Source: JAXGPX01 sp040766745
GTDB lineage: Bacteria > Bacillota > Sulfobacillia > Fermentithermobacillales > Fermentithermobacillaceae
Direction: 5' to 3'
DNA length: 64,000 nucleotides
Assembly: GCA_040766745.1 (NCBI GenBank)
Contig: JAXGPX010000002.1
Coordinates: forward strand, 1 to 64,000
Each line of letters begins with the position of its first letter. The first letter of the stretch is position 1. Position numbers and translations under genes: made by a program. The notes under the pieces were generated by a model. The model saw only the letters and a program-made list of their open reading frames with translations. It was not told the DNA's origin and did not search any database. Positions 42,916 through 52,444 of this stretch are shown piece after piece.

Positions 42916-45655
42916 ATCGTGTCCCTCCCTCATATATCTTCCAGGTACGCCGTGCAGTTTCTTCAGCCTGGCGCCCCTGTGAATACAGTGCAGACCCCAG
43001 GAGGCTCACCTGTCCATTAGGCTTGCGCAGAACAAACCGGGGTGTTCTGCCTGCAATATCATAAGATATCATGCCCAACTCAATCATAATGGAAATGCAG
43101 GACCTTAGAAGCAGTAAATTTTGATCATATGTCCTGTTCTCAAGATCCTGAAAACCTCCTGAATATAAGGGCCCTATTTCCCATACCGGTATTCCGTTAT
43201 TACCAGGCCTCCCGGCCAAAGACTTCCACACTTTCTCCATATATTCCTTTGACGGAAAACGAGACTCAAGCCATACTTTCGCATCTTCCGCATAGTTATC
43301 CATGTAATCAAGGTTGACATTGGGTAGTTGAGCCATCTGAGAAATCCTTTTAAGGGAATCTATGGACACAGGCAGGTGAGCTACTATTAGGTTGACCGGG
43401 GGCATGCCGTGGCCGCCTGCAAGGTCCCAGGGAGCAGTAGATATTACAACCCCGCTTCCGCGCCTAATCATCATCCTGGCATCGTGAACAAGTGCCCTCT
43501 CCTGGCCTCTGAAATGCAGGGCAGCCTGCAATCCTTCCCTCATAAGGGCAACGTACATGCTTGATGCAGCATCCCTGCTCCAGGTATATATAATCGCCGG
43601 CCCCTGTTCAGGAATACCAGAGGCCAGTTCATGGTACCCACGGCCAAACAGGCTCCAAGCAGGCCGTATATCCCGTACAAACAGCGAAATACTCTCCCTG
43701 CCCATGTACACGTTCCTGCTGGGAGTAAACACAATGTCACATGCACCTGGGAAACATACTTCTCCTGCCTTCTCCCCTGCTCTAAACCAGATAAACCTGA
43801 GGGGTTCCTTGCCGTCAACCACAAGTTCAAGGTGGTTTCTGGATTTGCCAAGAAGCCTGGCGCCAGCTATCTTGCAGCCAATAACACCAAACAAAGGCGC
43901 AGGGTTCTCCCTGCCAAAGGGCTCAAGTGACAAGCACGATTTAAGAAACTCTTGCTGTAAGTCAGAGGGGCTGAAAACATCATCAAGTTGTATGGCCTGT
44001 TCCAGTGCTGTGTCCTCAAGGAGTTGCTGGCATACCTCCTCAAACTTGCCTGCAAACCCAGGTATGTTGCTCTCGGTTACAGAGAACCCCCCTGCTCCTT
44101 CGTGCCCTCCAAACCCCAGCAGAAACTCGTGGCACCGGGAAAGAGCTTCGTGGACGTTAAACCCTGGAATTCCTCTCACTGAACCTTTTAAGGCTGAACC
44201 TTCGCCTCCTGCCAGGGCGCACGGCCGCCCATATGTATCCCTAACCCTCGAAGCTGCAATGCCAACTACCCCTTCATGCCATGATGGCCTGTGGGCAAAT
44301 ACAGAGTATTTCGGATAAGACGTTTGTCCAGATGATCCTGTACCTTGAACCTGGCCAGAATTGAGGCAGAAATCATGATCTAAATCGTCGCCATGAACAA
44401 AAACTTGTGGGCGGGAAAGTTCTATATCTGAGAAACACTCGTCAAGCATTCCTTCTTCGATTTTGCGGCGTTGTTGGTTCAACTTGTCCAATTTCACTGC
44501 AAGCTGAAACGCCTTGGCCAAACTGGTCTCACAAAGAAGGTCGAACGCGTCATTGGCACTGCCCATCCGCCCGGCTGCATTAAGCCTTGGTACAAGTCCA
44601 AACATTACGTCCCTCTCGAACTCGATATCCCGTAATTCAAGGCATTCCCTGATCTCGCAAACACCCGGCACCTGGCCTAAAGCAACCTCAACAGGGTTGC
44701 TTCCGGTATGTTCCGCCATCATATTATGCTGAACTGCAAGGGACACGGTACTGGCTAACTCTGAATACTCACCGGCCCTGAGCCGGAAAACCCCGGAAAC
44801 CAGCAAGAGAGCCATAATCCCAGGGCGGTTGGTTTCAGAAAGCAGTCTCAGTCCTTGTTTAATCCACACACGGTTAAGGCCTGTAACAGGTTGGCCATCA
44901 CCTGCTATAGATAAAGCAAGCATATCTTTTGCCCAACTATGCTCCAACTTATCCAACAGGCCATTTGTTTCAAAAAGCCCCCTTGCCAGGAGGTAAACAA
45001 CACCTGCACCGGTAAGGCTTTGCAATCGGAAACTTTGCCACGCAGGTAATTGGGGATTTATAATTGAGTGAGCCTCAGGCAACCTAGGGCCGATCTTGTG
45101 GTGATCAGTGACTATCACATCTATGCCCAATTCCTTGGCCTTTGTGCATGCCTCTTCTCCTGTTATTCCACAATCAGCTGTAATTATCAAACGTATACCT
45201 TGTTTAGCGAAATCGTCTATGCGGCCAGAATGAAAACCGTATCCGTCTTCAAACCGACAGGGGAAAAACGCAGAAATATTTTCAATTCCAACCCTGGCCA
45301 GAGCCTCTTTAAGAATCACTGCCGAAGTTACTCCGTCTGCGTCAAAATCCGAGTAAACCAGTACATGTTCTTGGGATTCCAATGCATGGATAATCCTGGC
45401 AACAGCATCTTGAATGCCAGGTAATGCCATAACCTCAGGGAATGGGTGCTGCCCGGCCCATAGGTTTTTTGCAAGCCCCGTAAGCCCGCCAGTTCGCCTT
45501 AAAAGCAAAGAAGAAATCTCTTCTGAAATTCCCAGTTCTTCTGAGAGTTTAATAACTTGTGTTGCATCTACCGGCAATGGCAATTCCCAACGACCACATG
45601 CCCCAGTAATACTTTCGGGGAAAAGCCTGCCGGCTGCCGTATCCTTATCTTTCAT
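42899..45655 (-). CDS. recJ: Single-strand-specific exonuclease RecJ
   Basis: A 5'-3' single-strand DNA exonuclease for recombination and repair. 918 residues with DHH-family motifs: VYSDFDADGVTSAVI (motif 1), ITADCGI, and VTDHHKIGPRLPEA, followed by DHHA1-like RPSWHEGVVGIAASRV and GFGGHEGAGGFSV (about 500-560), then an OB-fold and a long C-terminal region (about 640-918) found in the longer Bacillota-type enzymes. It overlaps apt and the lapA-like gene. Confidence 0.94.
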   Translation of the reverse strand: MKDKDTAAGRLFPESITGACGRWELPLPVDATQVIKLSEELGISEEISSLLLRRTGGLTGLAKNLWAGQHPFPEVMALPGIQDAVARIIHALESQEHVLVYSDFDADGVTSAVILKEALARVGIENISAFFPCRFEDGYGFHSGRIDDFAKQGIRLIITADCGITGEEACTKAKELGIDVIVTDHHKIGPRLPEAHSIINPQLPAWQSFRLQSLTGAGVVYLLARGLFETNGLLDKLEHSWAKDMLALSIAGDGQPVTGLNRVWIKQGLRLLSETNRPGIMALLLVSGVFRLRAGEYSELASTVSLAVQHNMMAEHTGSNPVEVALGQVPGVCEIRECLELRDIEFERDVMFGLVPRLNAAGRMGSANDAFDLLCETSLAKAFQLAVKLDKLNQQRRKIEEGMLDECFSDIELSRPQVFVHGDDLDHDFCLNSGQVQGTGSSGQTSYPKYSVFAHRPSWHEGVVGIAASRVRDTYGRPCALAGGEGSALKGSVRGIPGFNVHEALSRCHEFLLGFGGHEGAGGFSVTESNIPGFAGKFEEVCQQLLEDTALEQAIQLDDVFSPSDLQQEFLKSCLSLEPFGRENPAPLFGVIGCKIAGARLLGKSRNHLELVVDGKEPLRFIWFRAGEKAGEVCFPGACDIVFTPSRNVYMGRESISLFVRDIRPAWSLFGRGYHELASGIPEQGPAIIYTWSRDAASSMYVALMREGLQAALHFRGQERALVHDARMMIRRGSGVVISTAPWDLAGGHGMPPVNLIVAHLPVSIDSLKRISQMAQLPNVNLDYMDNYAEDAKVWLESRFPSKEYMEKVWKSLAGRPGNNGIPVWEIGPLYSGGFQDLENRTYDQNLLLLRSCISIMIELGMISYDIAGRTPRFVLRKPNGQVSLLGSALYSQGRQAEETARRTWKIYEGGTRYGGEH

Positions 45656-46004
45656 TTTGAGGGATCTCTGTCTCCGATCTGTTTGCTTGCTGAATTAGGT
45701 CTTCCAAGCCTTCGATTTTTTCGGCTTCTTTCTTGAGAGCATTTTCAAGATTCTCAGCGTTCTTCTGTGACGCTTCAAGGGCTTTCGTAAGCTCCCTAAC
45801 CTGGCTTCTCGTCTTTCCGCCTTTGAACCAGGTCCAAACCGCCCCGAGCAAGAGGCCAATGCTCAGCGAACCCAATACAACAAGGGCCATGTTAATTGAC
45901 AAACTCCAGCCGAGAAAACCTATGGATACCATTTGGGCGTTTTGAACAGCAAATACCACTACTAACAGAAGCAAAACTATTAATAAGACAAGCACGGGTT
46001 GCAC
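45645..46004 (-). CDS. LapA-domain (DUF1049) membrane protein
   Basis: A 119-residue protein: two hydrophobic segments (about 4-22 and 38-58) with the VFAVQNAQMVSIGFLGW pattern between them, followed by a cytosolic coiled coil (KALEASQKNAENLENALKKEAEKIEGLEDLI). This is the LapA-domain layout; Gram-negative relatives take part in LPS assembly, but the role in Bacillota is unknown. It overlaps recJ by 11 bases. Confidence 0.85.
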   Translation of the reverse strand: MQPVLVLLIVLLLLVVVFAVQNAQMVSIGFLGWSLSINMALVVLGSLSIGLLLGAVWTWFKGGKTRSQVRELTKALEASQKNAENLENALKKEAEKIEGLEDLIQQANRSETEIPQNER

Positions 46005-46058
46005 CTCCCTGAGACAGACTTTGCCCTGAGGATATTCCCAGAACTGCCCAATACCTAA

Positions 46059-46739
46059 TCACTTATGTTTACGACGCTTACGCGGGATTTGCCTTTTTTC
46101 AGGCTCATCTTTTAGAGGAGTTTTGCTCCAGTCGTACTCCTCAATATACCTCTTAAAATCTTCGGCCTCTGAACCGAAATAGTCATCCATTGTCTCGCCT
46201 GTATCTGTAAAGGGCCGTGAAGCCCTTGAACTTTCACGCCCATACCGGGACGCTTCTTCGGTGCGGCGCTTCTGTGCTGCCAGGCCTGCTTTTCGGGCCT
46301 GCTCCATAAGTTCGCGCCTTGCTGTTTCGACCTGGTTCTTGAAGTGGATGTTCTGAAACCCCGGTTTAGCAAGGCCGGGAGGCCCTTGCTTGGCAAGCTG
46401 CTTGATTCTGCTTACCCACTGTTTCAAACCTGCCTCATTGGATACATCCATTGCAAGAACCCGAATCACTGTGAAGCCCGAATTTTCAAGAATCTTCTGA
46501 CGGCTGCGATCCTTTGCTTGCCGTGAAGTTGTCAGATGGCTCTCGCCGTCTACTTCCACAATGAGCCAGTCATCTACAAGAAAGTCAACAGTGAACTGCT
46601 TGACTGGAACTTCCCTTTCAAAAGAAACCCCGGCTTTGTTGAGTGCCGCCTCCAGCTTACGTTCACTGGGAGTATCTTGATGATAACCCCAGATTTCGCT
46701 GGCCGAATATTTCCTGCGAGAACCTTTTTTCAACGGCAT
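46059..46739 (-). CDS. DUF559-type endonuclease-like protein
   Basis: A 226-residue protein. Residues about 20-115 form the DUF559/Vsr-like nuclease fold: TPSERKLEAALNKAGVSFEREVPV, FTVDFLVDDWLIVEVDGESHL (Asp and Glu of a PD-(D/E)xK site) and SGFTVIRVLAMDV. The remainder is charged, with an Arg/Lys-rich tail. Function and substrate are unknown; related proteins are often linked to DNA repair or mobile DNA, but this copy sits in a house-keeping run. Confidence 0.82.
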   Translation of the reverse strand: MPLKKGSRRKYSASEIWGYHQDTPSERKLEAALNKAGVSFEREVPVKQFTVDFLVDDWLIVEVDGESHLTTSRQAKDRSRQKILENSGFTVIRVLAMDVSNEAGLKQWVSRIKQLAKQGPPGLAKPGFQNIHFKNQVETARRELMEQARKAGLAAQKRRTEEASRYGRESSRASRPFTDTGETMDDYFGSEAEDFKRYIEEYDWSKTPLKDEPEKRQIPRKRRKHK

Positions 46740-46775
46740 CTTCTTCTTTCATTCCTGTGCACTGTCATTGGCAAA

Positions 46776-48860
46776 TTACTCAAGCCTTTCCGGAAGCCTC
46801 AAGCTCACCTGTGCAGGTTGTGCCGGCGATACAGAATAGTCATCTGTATAAGGGCCGGTATACCTGTCAAACCAAGCAATGATATACTCAAGCCTCTCTA
46901 CTCTGTGCTTTGGCTTGCCCGACCGGGAAAGCTCATGGTTCTCACCTGGGAATCTTACCATGACTGCTTCCTTCTTGAGTTTCTTAAGGGCAACAAAATA
47001 CTCTTCAGCCTGGCTCACAGGACACCTGAGGTCCTCTTCGCTGTGAATGAGCAGCAATGGAGTCTCTACATTTCTTACATACATAATTGGGGACCTATCC
47101 AGATAGGCCATTGGATTATCCCAGGGGTTTCCGTCAAACTCGAATTCACCGTTCATATATGCTGCATCACTGGCACCGAATTGGCTGAAGCGATTGCATG
47201 TACTTCTTTGGGTAACAGCAGCTTTGAACCTGTTTGTGTGCCCAATTACCCAGTTGGTCATGTAGCCTCCGTAACTGCCTCCTGTAACTCCCATCCTATC
47301 TTCATCTACCCAGGGAAGCCTGGCGGCATAGTCGGCAAAAGCCATTACATCTTCGTAGTCTTTGCCTCCCCAATCGTGGTGTGTAGCAGCCACAAATTCC
47401 TGGCCATACCCTGTGCTTCCTCTTGGATTTCCGTATATGACTCCATACCCCCTAGAAGCCAGGAGTTGAAACTCATGGAAGAAACTAAACCCGAAAGCTG
47501 TATGGGGCCCTCCGTGAATCTCAAGCACAAGAGGATAAGCCTTGCCATCCTGCATTCCTACAGGCTTCATTATCCATGCCTGAAGTTTCTGGCCATCGCG
47601 GCTGCAAACCTCTACTTCTTCGGGAATGCTCAGGAACACAGATTCAAGCCACTCTTTGTTCAAATTGGTCAGCCTGAAGAGCCGCCCAGTGCTGCCGGCA
47701 ACTGTCAAAACAGCCCTTTCCTGATTGGCCCCGTTTGACGCCAAATCAAGGGACCATATATCACAAACAAGCCCAGGTGATGTAACCGCTAGGGCGAACC
47801 GGCAAGAATGGGTGGCTTTGCTCCATCCATAGATGGCACAATCTCCACCGGTTATCTTCTGAATGTCGCCGCTTTCGGTATTAGCGCTGTAAAGGGCCAT
47901 CCTCCCATTATCCAAGGCAGTAAAGAAGATTGTTTTTCCATCCGTTGACCAGGCGGGCCTCGCTGCCGGCGACGAAACTACATCGCTTGACACTGATTGG
48001 GCAACACCAATCTGGCTGGCTTTTGTGAGGTAGTTTGCCGGCCCGCCGCCTGAGGGAATCAGGCAAATGCCGGGAACTGTAGCGCCCTTATATTCGTTAT
48101 CATGTCCGTAACAGGCAATGTACCGGCCGTCAGGTGACCATGTAGGTGAGTAGAATACTGCATCGCCTGAGGTGAGTCGCTTCATCTCTCCTCCCTCAGC
48201 CGGTACTACCCAAAGATCCCTCACTGATGAAAGGTCGTTATCTTCAAACCGGGCGGATATGAATGCGATCATCTTGCCATCAGGGGACCATTCAGGCTCG
48301 CGGCAATCGTAAGGCCCGTATGTTACCTGAGACATCTTCCCTGAATCTACGTCGGCCACAAAAATCTGGTAGTTCTCCTCAGGAAGGAAACCACGCCCGT
48401 TGAGTTTGTACCTTATCTTGCTGATTACTCTTACGTCTGACTTTTCTTCATCCTTATCACCGCAAGCGTCTCTGTTACCTTCCAGGGCAGAAAAAGCAAT
48501 TTTCTTGCCGTCAGGAGACCACACAGGTTCGCCTGCACCGCCTTTGAGCGACGTCAATCTGGCGGCCTCGCCGCCTTCAAAGGAGATGATGTAAATCTGG
48601 TTTTTGTCCTGGCCTCGATCAGACAAGAAGGCTGCTTTGGTTCCACAAGGCGACCACCTAGGAGAGGTATCGTTCTTGCCTGAAGTAAACTGCCTGACGT
48701 GGCCGTCACAAGCGATGTAAATCTGGGTCTTGTACCCTTTTAGTTTGCCCTCATGCACTATGGACTTAAGCCCGAACAGAACCCTTTCCCCATCCGGGGA
48801 CATCTGGGGGTCTAGCGCCCACTTCATAGAATACAGATCTTCAGAGTTCACAGGTCTCAT
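46776..48860 (-). CDS. S9C-type prolyl oligopeptidase / acylaminoacyl peptidase
   Basis: A 694-residue cytosolic peptidase. The N-terminal beta-propeller (about 1-400) is made of TolB/WD40-like repeats such as PRWSPCGTKAAFLSD and PEWSPDGKMIAFIS. The C-terminal alpha/beta-hydrolase domain (about 430-690) carries the nucleophile MGVTGGSYGGYMTNWV, then HSEEDLRCPVSQAEEY (Asp) and RFPGENHELSRSGK (His). The ATG at 48860 has AAAGGAGAA upstream; the longer frame would overlap murJ. It probably degrades short peptides. Confidence 0.93.
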   Translation of the reverse strand: MRPVNSEDLYSMKWALDPQMSPDGERVLFGLKSIVHEGKLKGYKTQIYIACDGHVRQFTSGKNDTSPRWSPCGTKAAFLSDRGQDKNQIYIISFEGGEAARLTSLKGGAGEPVWSPDGKKIAFSALEGNRDACGDKDEEKSDVRVISKIRYKLNGRGFLPEENYQIFVADVDSGKMSQVTYGPYDCREPEWSPDGKMIAFISARFEDNDLSSVRDLWVVPAEGGEMKRLTSGDAVFYSPTWSPDGRYIACYGHDNEYKGATVPGICLIPSGGGPANYLTKASQIGVAQSVSSDVVSSPAARPAWSTDGKTIFFTALDNGRMALYSANTESGDIQKITGGDCAIYGWSKATHSCRFALAVTSPGLVCDIWSLDLASNGANQERAVLTVAGSTGRLFRLTNLNKEWLESVFLSIPEEVEVCSRDGQKLQAWIMKPVGMQDGKAYPLVLEIHGGPHTAFGFSFFHEFQLLASRGYGVIYGNPRGSTGYGQEFVAATHHDWGGKDYEDVMAFADYAARLPWVDEDRMGVTGGSYGGYMTNWVIGHTNRFKAAVTQRSTCNRFSQFGASDAAYMNGEFEFDGNPWDNPMAYLDRSPIMYVRNVETPLLLIHSEEDLRCPVSQAEEYFVALKKLKKEAVMVRFPGENHELSRSGKPKHRVERLEYIIAWFDRYTGPYTDDYSVSPAQPAQVSLRLPERLE

Positions 48861-48931
48861 ACAAGGTTCTCCTTTCCTGAACGGACTCATATAAACGAGC
48901 ATCTGCGTCTCATTGTTTCTTCTGCGCAGGG

Positions 48932-50494
48932 TCAAATATCCTTTTTCAGATGGCCCAATCTTCTTTTGGCAATACCGGTAACCAAGAGGATTTCGTCACA
49001 TTTAAGGGCAAGGGCAGCTCCAAGATACACAAGAACTGAGCCTCCTACAACAACCACTGCCAGTGCCAAATCTTTCCTGAGGCTTCCTGTACCTGCCAAG
49101 AACCCGGAATATCTAGCAGATACCCACGCAAATACCCCCATGGCGGCGGCTGAGATCAGTATTTTGGACCCGGACTGAACCAACTCCTTTATGGAAACCC
49201 TGGAAATATACCTGGTATACAACACAAGGCCGAATATGGCCCCTGCCCAGGATGCCATAACGTTGGCCAGGGCCAAACCTGTATGGCCAAAAGGGCCTAC
49301 CAGGATTATGTCAAGGATGATGTTCAAACCTGAAGTTCCAAGGGCCAGCAAGACCGGCCGCCAGGTATCCTGACTGGAGTAAAAGGCGACGCCGACGATT
49401 CTGGAGAGAGCCAGGGCTACGATCCCGAAAGAGTAGACAGAGAGCGCCCCTGCAGTAAGCAAAGTGGCGTCAGGGGTAAAAGCTCCCCTTTCAAAGGCCA
49501 GCCTGACTATGGGCTTCGCCAGCACTGCAAGGCCTAAAGCCGCAGGGATACATATAAACATAGCATAACGGGCCCCAGTGAGAAGAGTATCCCCCATACC
49601 GGTTCTGTCTTTACGTGCCCACATCTCGGAAAGCGACGGGTAAATCACAGTAATGACTGCTGAAACAAACAAATCCATAGGAAGTAACCGTAGTCTGTCG
49701 GCGAAGCCAAGGGCCGACATTGAGCCTGAGGGAAGCCTTGAAGCCAGGTTCTTGTCGATCATTGTATACAGCTGGGTTGCAAGCCCGCCTATCACCAATG
49801 GAAGAGATAGATTGAGTACTTTTTTGGTACCTTCGTTTATCTCTATTGAGAGCTTAAAATCCAATCCCATCTTTCTTACTGATGGCAATTGAACCAAAAC
49901 ATGAGCCAGGTACCCTGCTATTGTGGCTATGGCCAGTGCAGGCAGGCCAACGACGGGCACAAGCAATGTTACAAGGGCTACAATGACAAGATTTTGAACA
50001 AAGGGCCCGATTCCAGGAACTGAGAACTGCTTGTACGAGTTCAGGACAACTTTGTAAAGGGCTGCAAGAAGGGGCAGCGCAAATGCAGGGAAGAACAGCC
50101 TTGTGAGGGTGACGGCGCTGTCAAATATTTCTCCGGAAAATCCCGGAGCAAAAAGCCTTACCAGCTGTGGCGCAAAAGGCCTGGCTGCAACGCCAACGAG
50201 CAGAAACGTGCCCACTGAAAGGGTGATAATAGATGAAGCAACCTTTGAAGCACCTTTTTTGTCATCCTGGGCAACATATGAGGCGAACACGGGCAAGAAC
50301 GCTGTGGAAACCGGGTTTGAAATCAACCCGGTAAGCACAGTAGGTATTGCCAGGGCTACCAGGTATGCATCGGTGAGTCCTGTTGCCCCAAAGAACCAGG
50401 CAATCAGCTGCTCTCTCATGAAACCCATTATTTTTGAGAGAATTCCTAGAATTGCCACAATTAGGGTGGCACGGGCCATATTTTTCTTGGACAC
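48932..50494 (-). CDS. murJ: Lipid II flippase MurJ
   Basis: Moves lipid-linked peptidoglycan precursors across the membrane. A 520-residue MviN-family protein with about 14 membrane segments. The start ARATLIVAILGILSKIMGFMRE and SNPVSTAFLPVFASY are family hallmarks, as are LRLLPMDLF and an Arg-rich central cavity pattern (RLFAPGF). The upstream region carries the promoter for the divergent transhydrogenase operon. Some family members serve other flippase roles. Confidence 0.93.
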   Translation of the reverse strand: MSKKNMARATLIVAILGILSKIMGFMREQLIAWFFGATGLTDAYLVALAIPTVLTGLISNPVSTAFLPVFASYVAQDDKKGASKVASSIITLSVGTFLLVGVAARPFAPQLVRLFAPGFSGEIFDSAVTLTRLFFPAFALPLLAALYKVVLNSYKQFSVPGIGPFVQNLVIVALVTLLVPVVGLPALAIATIAGYLAHVLVQLPSVRKMGLDFKLSIEINEGTKKVLNLSLPLVIGGLATQLYTMIDKNLASRLPSGSMSALGFADRLRLLPMDLFVSAVITVIYPSLSEMWARKDRTGMGDTLLTGARYAMFICIPAALGLAVLAKPIVRLAFERGAFTPDATLLTAGALSVYSFGIVALALSRIVGVAFYSSQDTWRPVLLALGTSGLNIILDIILVGPFGHTGLALANVMASWAGAIFGLVLYTRYISRVSIKELVQSGSKILISAAAMGVFAWVSARYSGFLAGTGSLRKDLALAVVVVGGSVLVYLGAALALKCDEILLVTGIAKRRLGHLKKDI

Positions 50495-50957
50495 AGATCC
50501 ATCCCTTTCAGTTACTCAGTAACCAATCTGATTCTCATGATATGCCCCATCTGGGTGATTTTCGACTGAAACTTGTGTCTATAATACCTTATCTGCGCGT
50601 AGGCTGCGACTACATCAGTCTGCCAGAATCAGCCTGCGGCTCATATAAACCCAGCGCCAATCTTGTGCCAGGATGATCAAATTCAGCGAACGCCGGCAGA
50701 CACTCACCGACACCTTGCAGATGAAGAGCGGGTGTGATGGCAGGCGTGGGTTGTTGTCTTGCTTGAGGCTAACCTGAGAAAAACGCATAAGTGCCCATAA
50801 TTGTTCGAAAAAGAGGATTCTTCTTGTATGATATAGAAGTGAGATCTGATGATAGCGATGGCGAAATCTTTGGAGTAGGTCACCTTCGAAGATGGTTGCC
50901 ATAGCAGGGTTAACAACAAACTATCTCTACTCATAATTGTCAAGGAGGTTACTGGTA
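50495..50957. other. Divergent intergenic region upstream of pnt and murJ
   Basis: About 460 bases with no supported gene. A sigma-70-like pair TTCGAA (50804-50809) and TATGAT (50827-50832) with a 17-base spacer lies about 125 bases before the pnt start; it is a weak match. No riboswitch or clear operator was recognised. Confidence 0.4.
50804..50832 (+). promoter_or_regulatory. Candidate promoter for the transhydrogenase operon
   Basis: TTCGAA and TATGAT with a 17-base spacer, followed by AT-rich sequence, about 125 bases upstream of the first pnt gene. The -35 match is poor, so this is only a candidate. Confidence 0.28.
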
Positions 50958-52133
50958 ATGCAGTTCAAGGGTCTAACTTTCGGTATCCCCAAAGAAATCA
51001 TGCACGGAGAAAGGCGCGTTGCCGCAATCCCTGAAACGGTTAAGAAACTTGTTGCCGGCGGCGCAGAGGTATTGGTAGAAAAAGGCGCGGGTGAAGGTGC
51101 GTATTTTTCCGATGAGGAATATTCAAACGCCGGTGCCCGGATAGTAGGCGACGTTGAAGAACTTCTCAAGCAGGCAGACGTTGTCTTGAAAGTCAAAGAG
51201 CCTCTTTTCAACTCTGCCAAAGGAAAGCACGAAGTTGATATGTTACATGAAGGACAGGTCCTGGTTACATTCTTGCATCCGGCTGCCCCTCCGAACCACG
51301 AGATGATCAAGAACCTTGCAGCAAAAGGTGTTATCGGGCTTACGCTTGACGGCATTCCTAGAATCTCCAGGGCTCAGGCCATGGATGCCCTTACGTCAAT
51401 GAGCACGGTAGCCGGGTATAAGTCTGTACTTATGGCAGCAAACCGCCTTCCCAAATTTGTACCTATGATTGGTTCAGCTGTAGGCATGATTCCTCCGGCT
51501 AACGTTACAGTATTAGGTACCGGAGTTGCAGGCCTTCAGGCTGTTGCAACAGCCAAAAGGTTGGGTGCCGTAGTACATGCAGTAGATATTCGTCCCGATG
51601 CAGCAGAACATGCCAAGAGCCTTGGCTCTAAGGTTGTTGAGACAGGAGTCCCGGCACAGATAGCAATGGGTGAAGGCGGCTACGCAAAGCACCTGCCTGA
51701 AGAATGGCTGCTTAAGGAACAGGAAGCTATCAAAGAGACCATTATCAAGTCAGACATTGTCATATGCACGGCCCTTGTTCCTGGAAGATTGGCTCCTGTA
51801 CTGGTAACAGAAGAAATGGTCAAAGCAATGAAACCCGGCTCTGCCATTGTAGACGTTGCCATCGACCAGGGTGGAAACTGCGAACTTACCGCAGGCGGAG
51901 AGATAATCGAAAAGTACGGTGTCAGCATAGACGGCACCAAGAACATACCTGGAATGGTTCCATCAAGCTCCACCATGATGTTTGCCAGGAACATATTTAA
52001 CTACGCAGGCAACTTTGTGAAGGACGGCAAGGTCGTTATCGATCTCAACGACGAAATCACCGCTTCATCACTGGTCTGCAAAGACGGCAAACTGGTTCAC
52101 GCCGGAGCCAGGGAGGCTATGGGACTTAACTAA
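50958..52133 (+). CDS. pntAA: NAD(P) transhydrogenase subunit alpha, domain I
   Basis: The NAD(H)-binding peripheral domain of the proton-pumping transhydrogenase. 391 residues from an ATG with AAGGAGG upstream. It shows FGIPKEIMHGERRVAAIPET, the RISRAQAMDALTS loop with Arg, Gln and Asp that faces the NADP domain, the Rossmann turn GTGVAGLQAVATAK and the acidic NAD-binding DIRPDAAEH. It is encoded apart from the short membrane part, as in split alpha subunits. The next gene starts 22 bases after its stop. Confidence 0.95.
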   Translation: MQFKGLTFGIPKEIMHGERRVAAIPETVKKLVAGGAEVLVEKGAGEGAYFSDEEYSNAGARIVGDVEELLKQADVVLKVKEPLFNSAKGKHEVDMLHEGQVLVTFLHPAAPPNHEMIKNLAAKGVIGLTLDGIPRISRAQAMDALTSMSTVAGYKSVLMAANRLPKFVPMIGSAVGMIPPANVTVLGTGVAGLQAVATAKRLGAVVHAVDIRPDAAEHAKSLGSKVVETGVPAQIAMGEGGYAKHLPEEWLLKEQEAIKETIIKSDIVICTALVPGRLAPVLVTEEMVKAMKPGSAIVDVAIDQGGNCELTAGGEIIEKYGVSIDGTKNIPGMVPSSSTMMFARNIFNYAGNFVKDGKVVIDLNDEITASSLVCKDGKLVHAGAREAMGLN

Positions 52134-52155
52134 GTACGCAAGGAGTGGCGCAATA

Positions 52156-52428
52156 ATGGACGCGCTTTTACTGATACTAGTCTTCGGAATTGCAACCTGG
52201 CTTGGGTACAAGGTAATAAGCGAAGTACCTTCTTTGCTTCATACCCCTCTCATGTCAGGTACAAACGCCATTTCAGGAGTGACCATTCTCGGCTCTCTGG
52301 TTTCTACTGCAGTGGCAGTGAACTCAGGAAGCAAGTTGTTTGGTTTCATAGCCATCATACTCGCCTGCATTAACCTGGTAGGCGGTTTTGTGGTTACAGA
52401 CCGCATGCTGAGAATGTTCAAGAATTAA
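52156..52428 (+). CDS. pntAB: NAD(P) transhydrogenase subunit alpha, membrane part
   Basis: A 90-residue membrane protein with three hydrophobic segments. The LLHTPLMSGTNAISGVTILGSL stretch is the conserved helix of transhydrogenase domain II alpha, and GGFVVTDRMLRMF is the typical C-terminus. It supplies part of the proton channel together with the beta subunit. It starts with AAGGAGTGG upstream and is 16 bases before pntB. Confidence 0.94.
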   Translation: MDALLLILVFGIATWLGYKVISEVPSLLHTPLMSGTNAISGVTILGSLVSTAVAVNSGSKLFGFIAIILACINLVGGFVVTDRMLRMFKN

Positions 52429-52444
52429 CAAACGGGGTGTCGAG

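Noticed and set aside
43557..44318. A 253-codon plus-strand open frame
   Set aside because: Antisense shadow of recJ, whose motifs and overlaps with neighbours are clear.
46536..47738. A 400-codon plus-strand open frame
   Set aside because: It is antisense to the S9 peptidase and DUF559 genes, which have full motifs and ribosome sites; its own translation has no family pattern.
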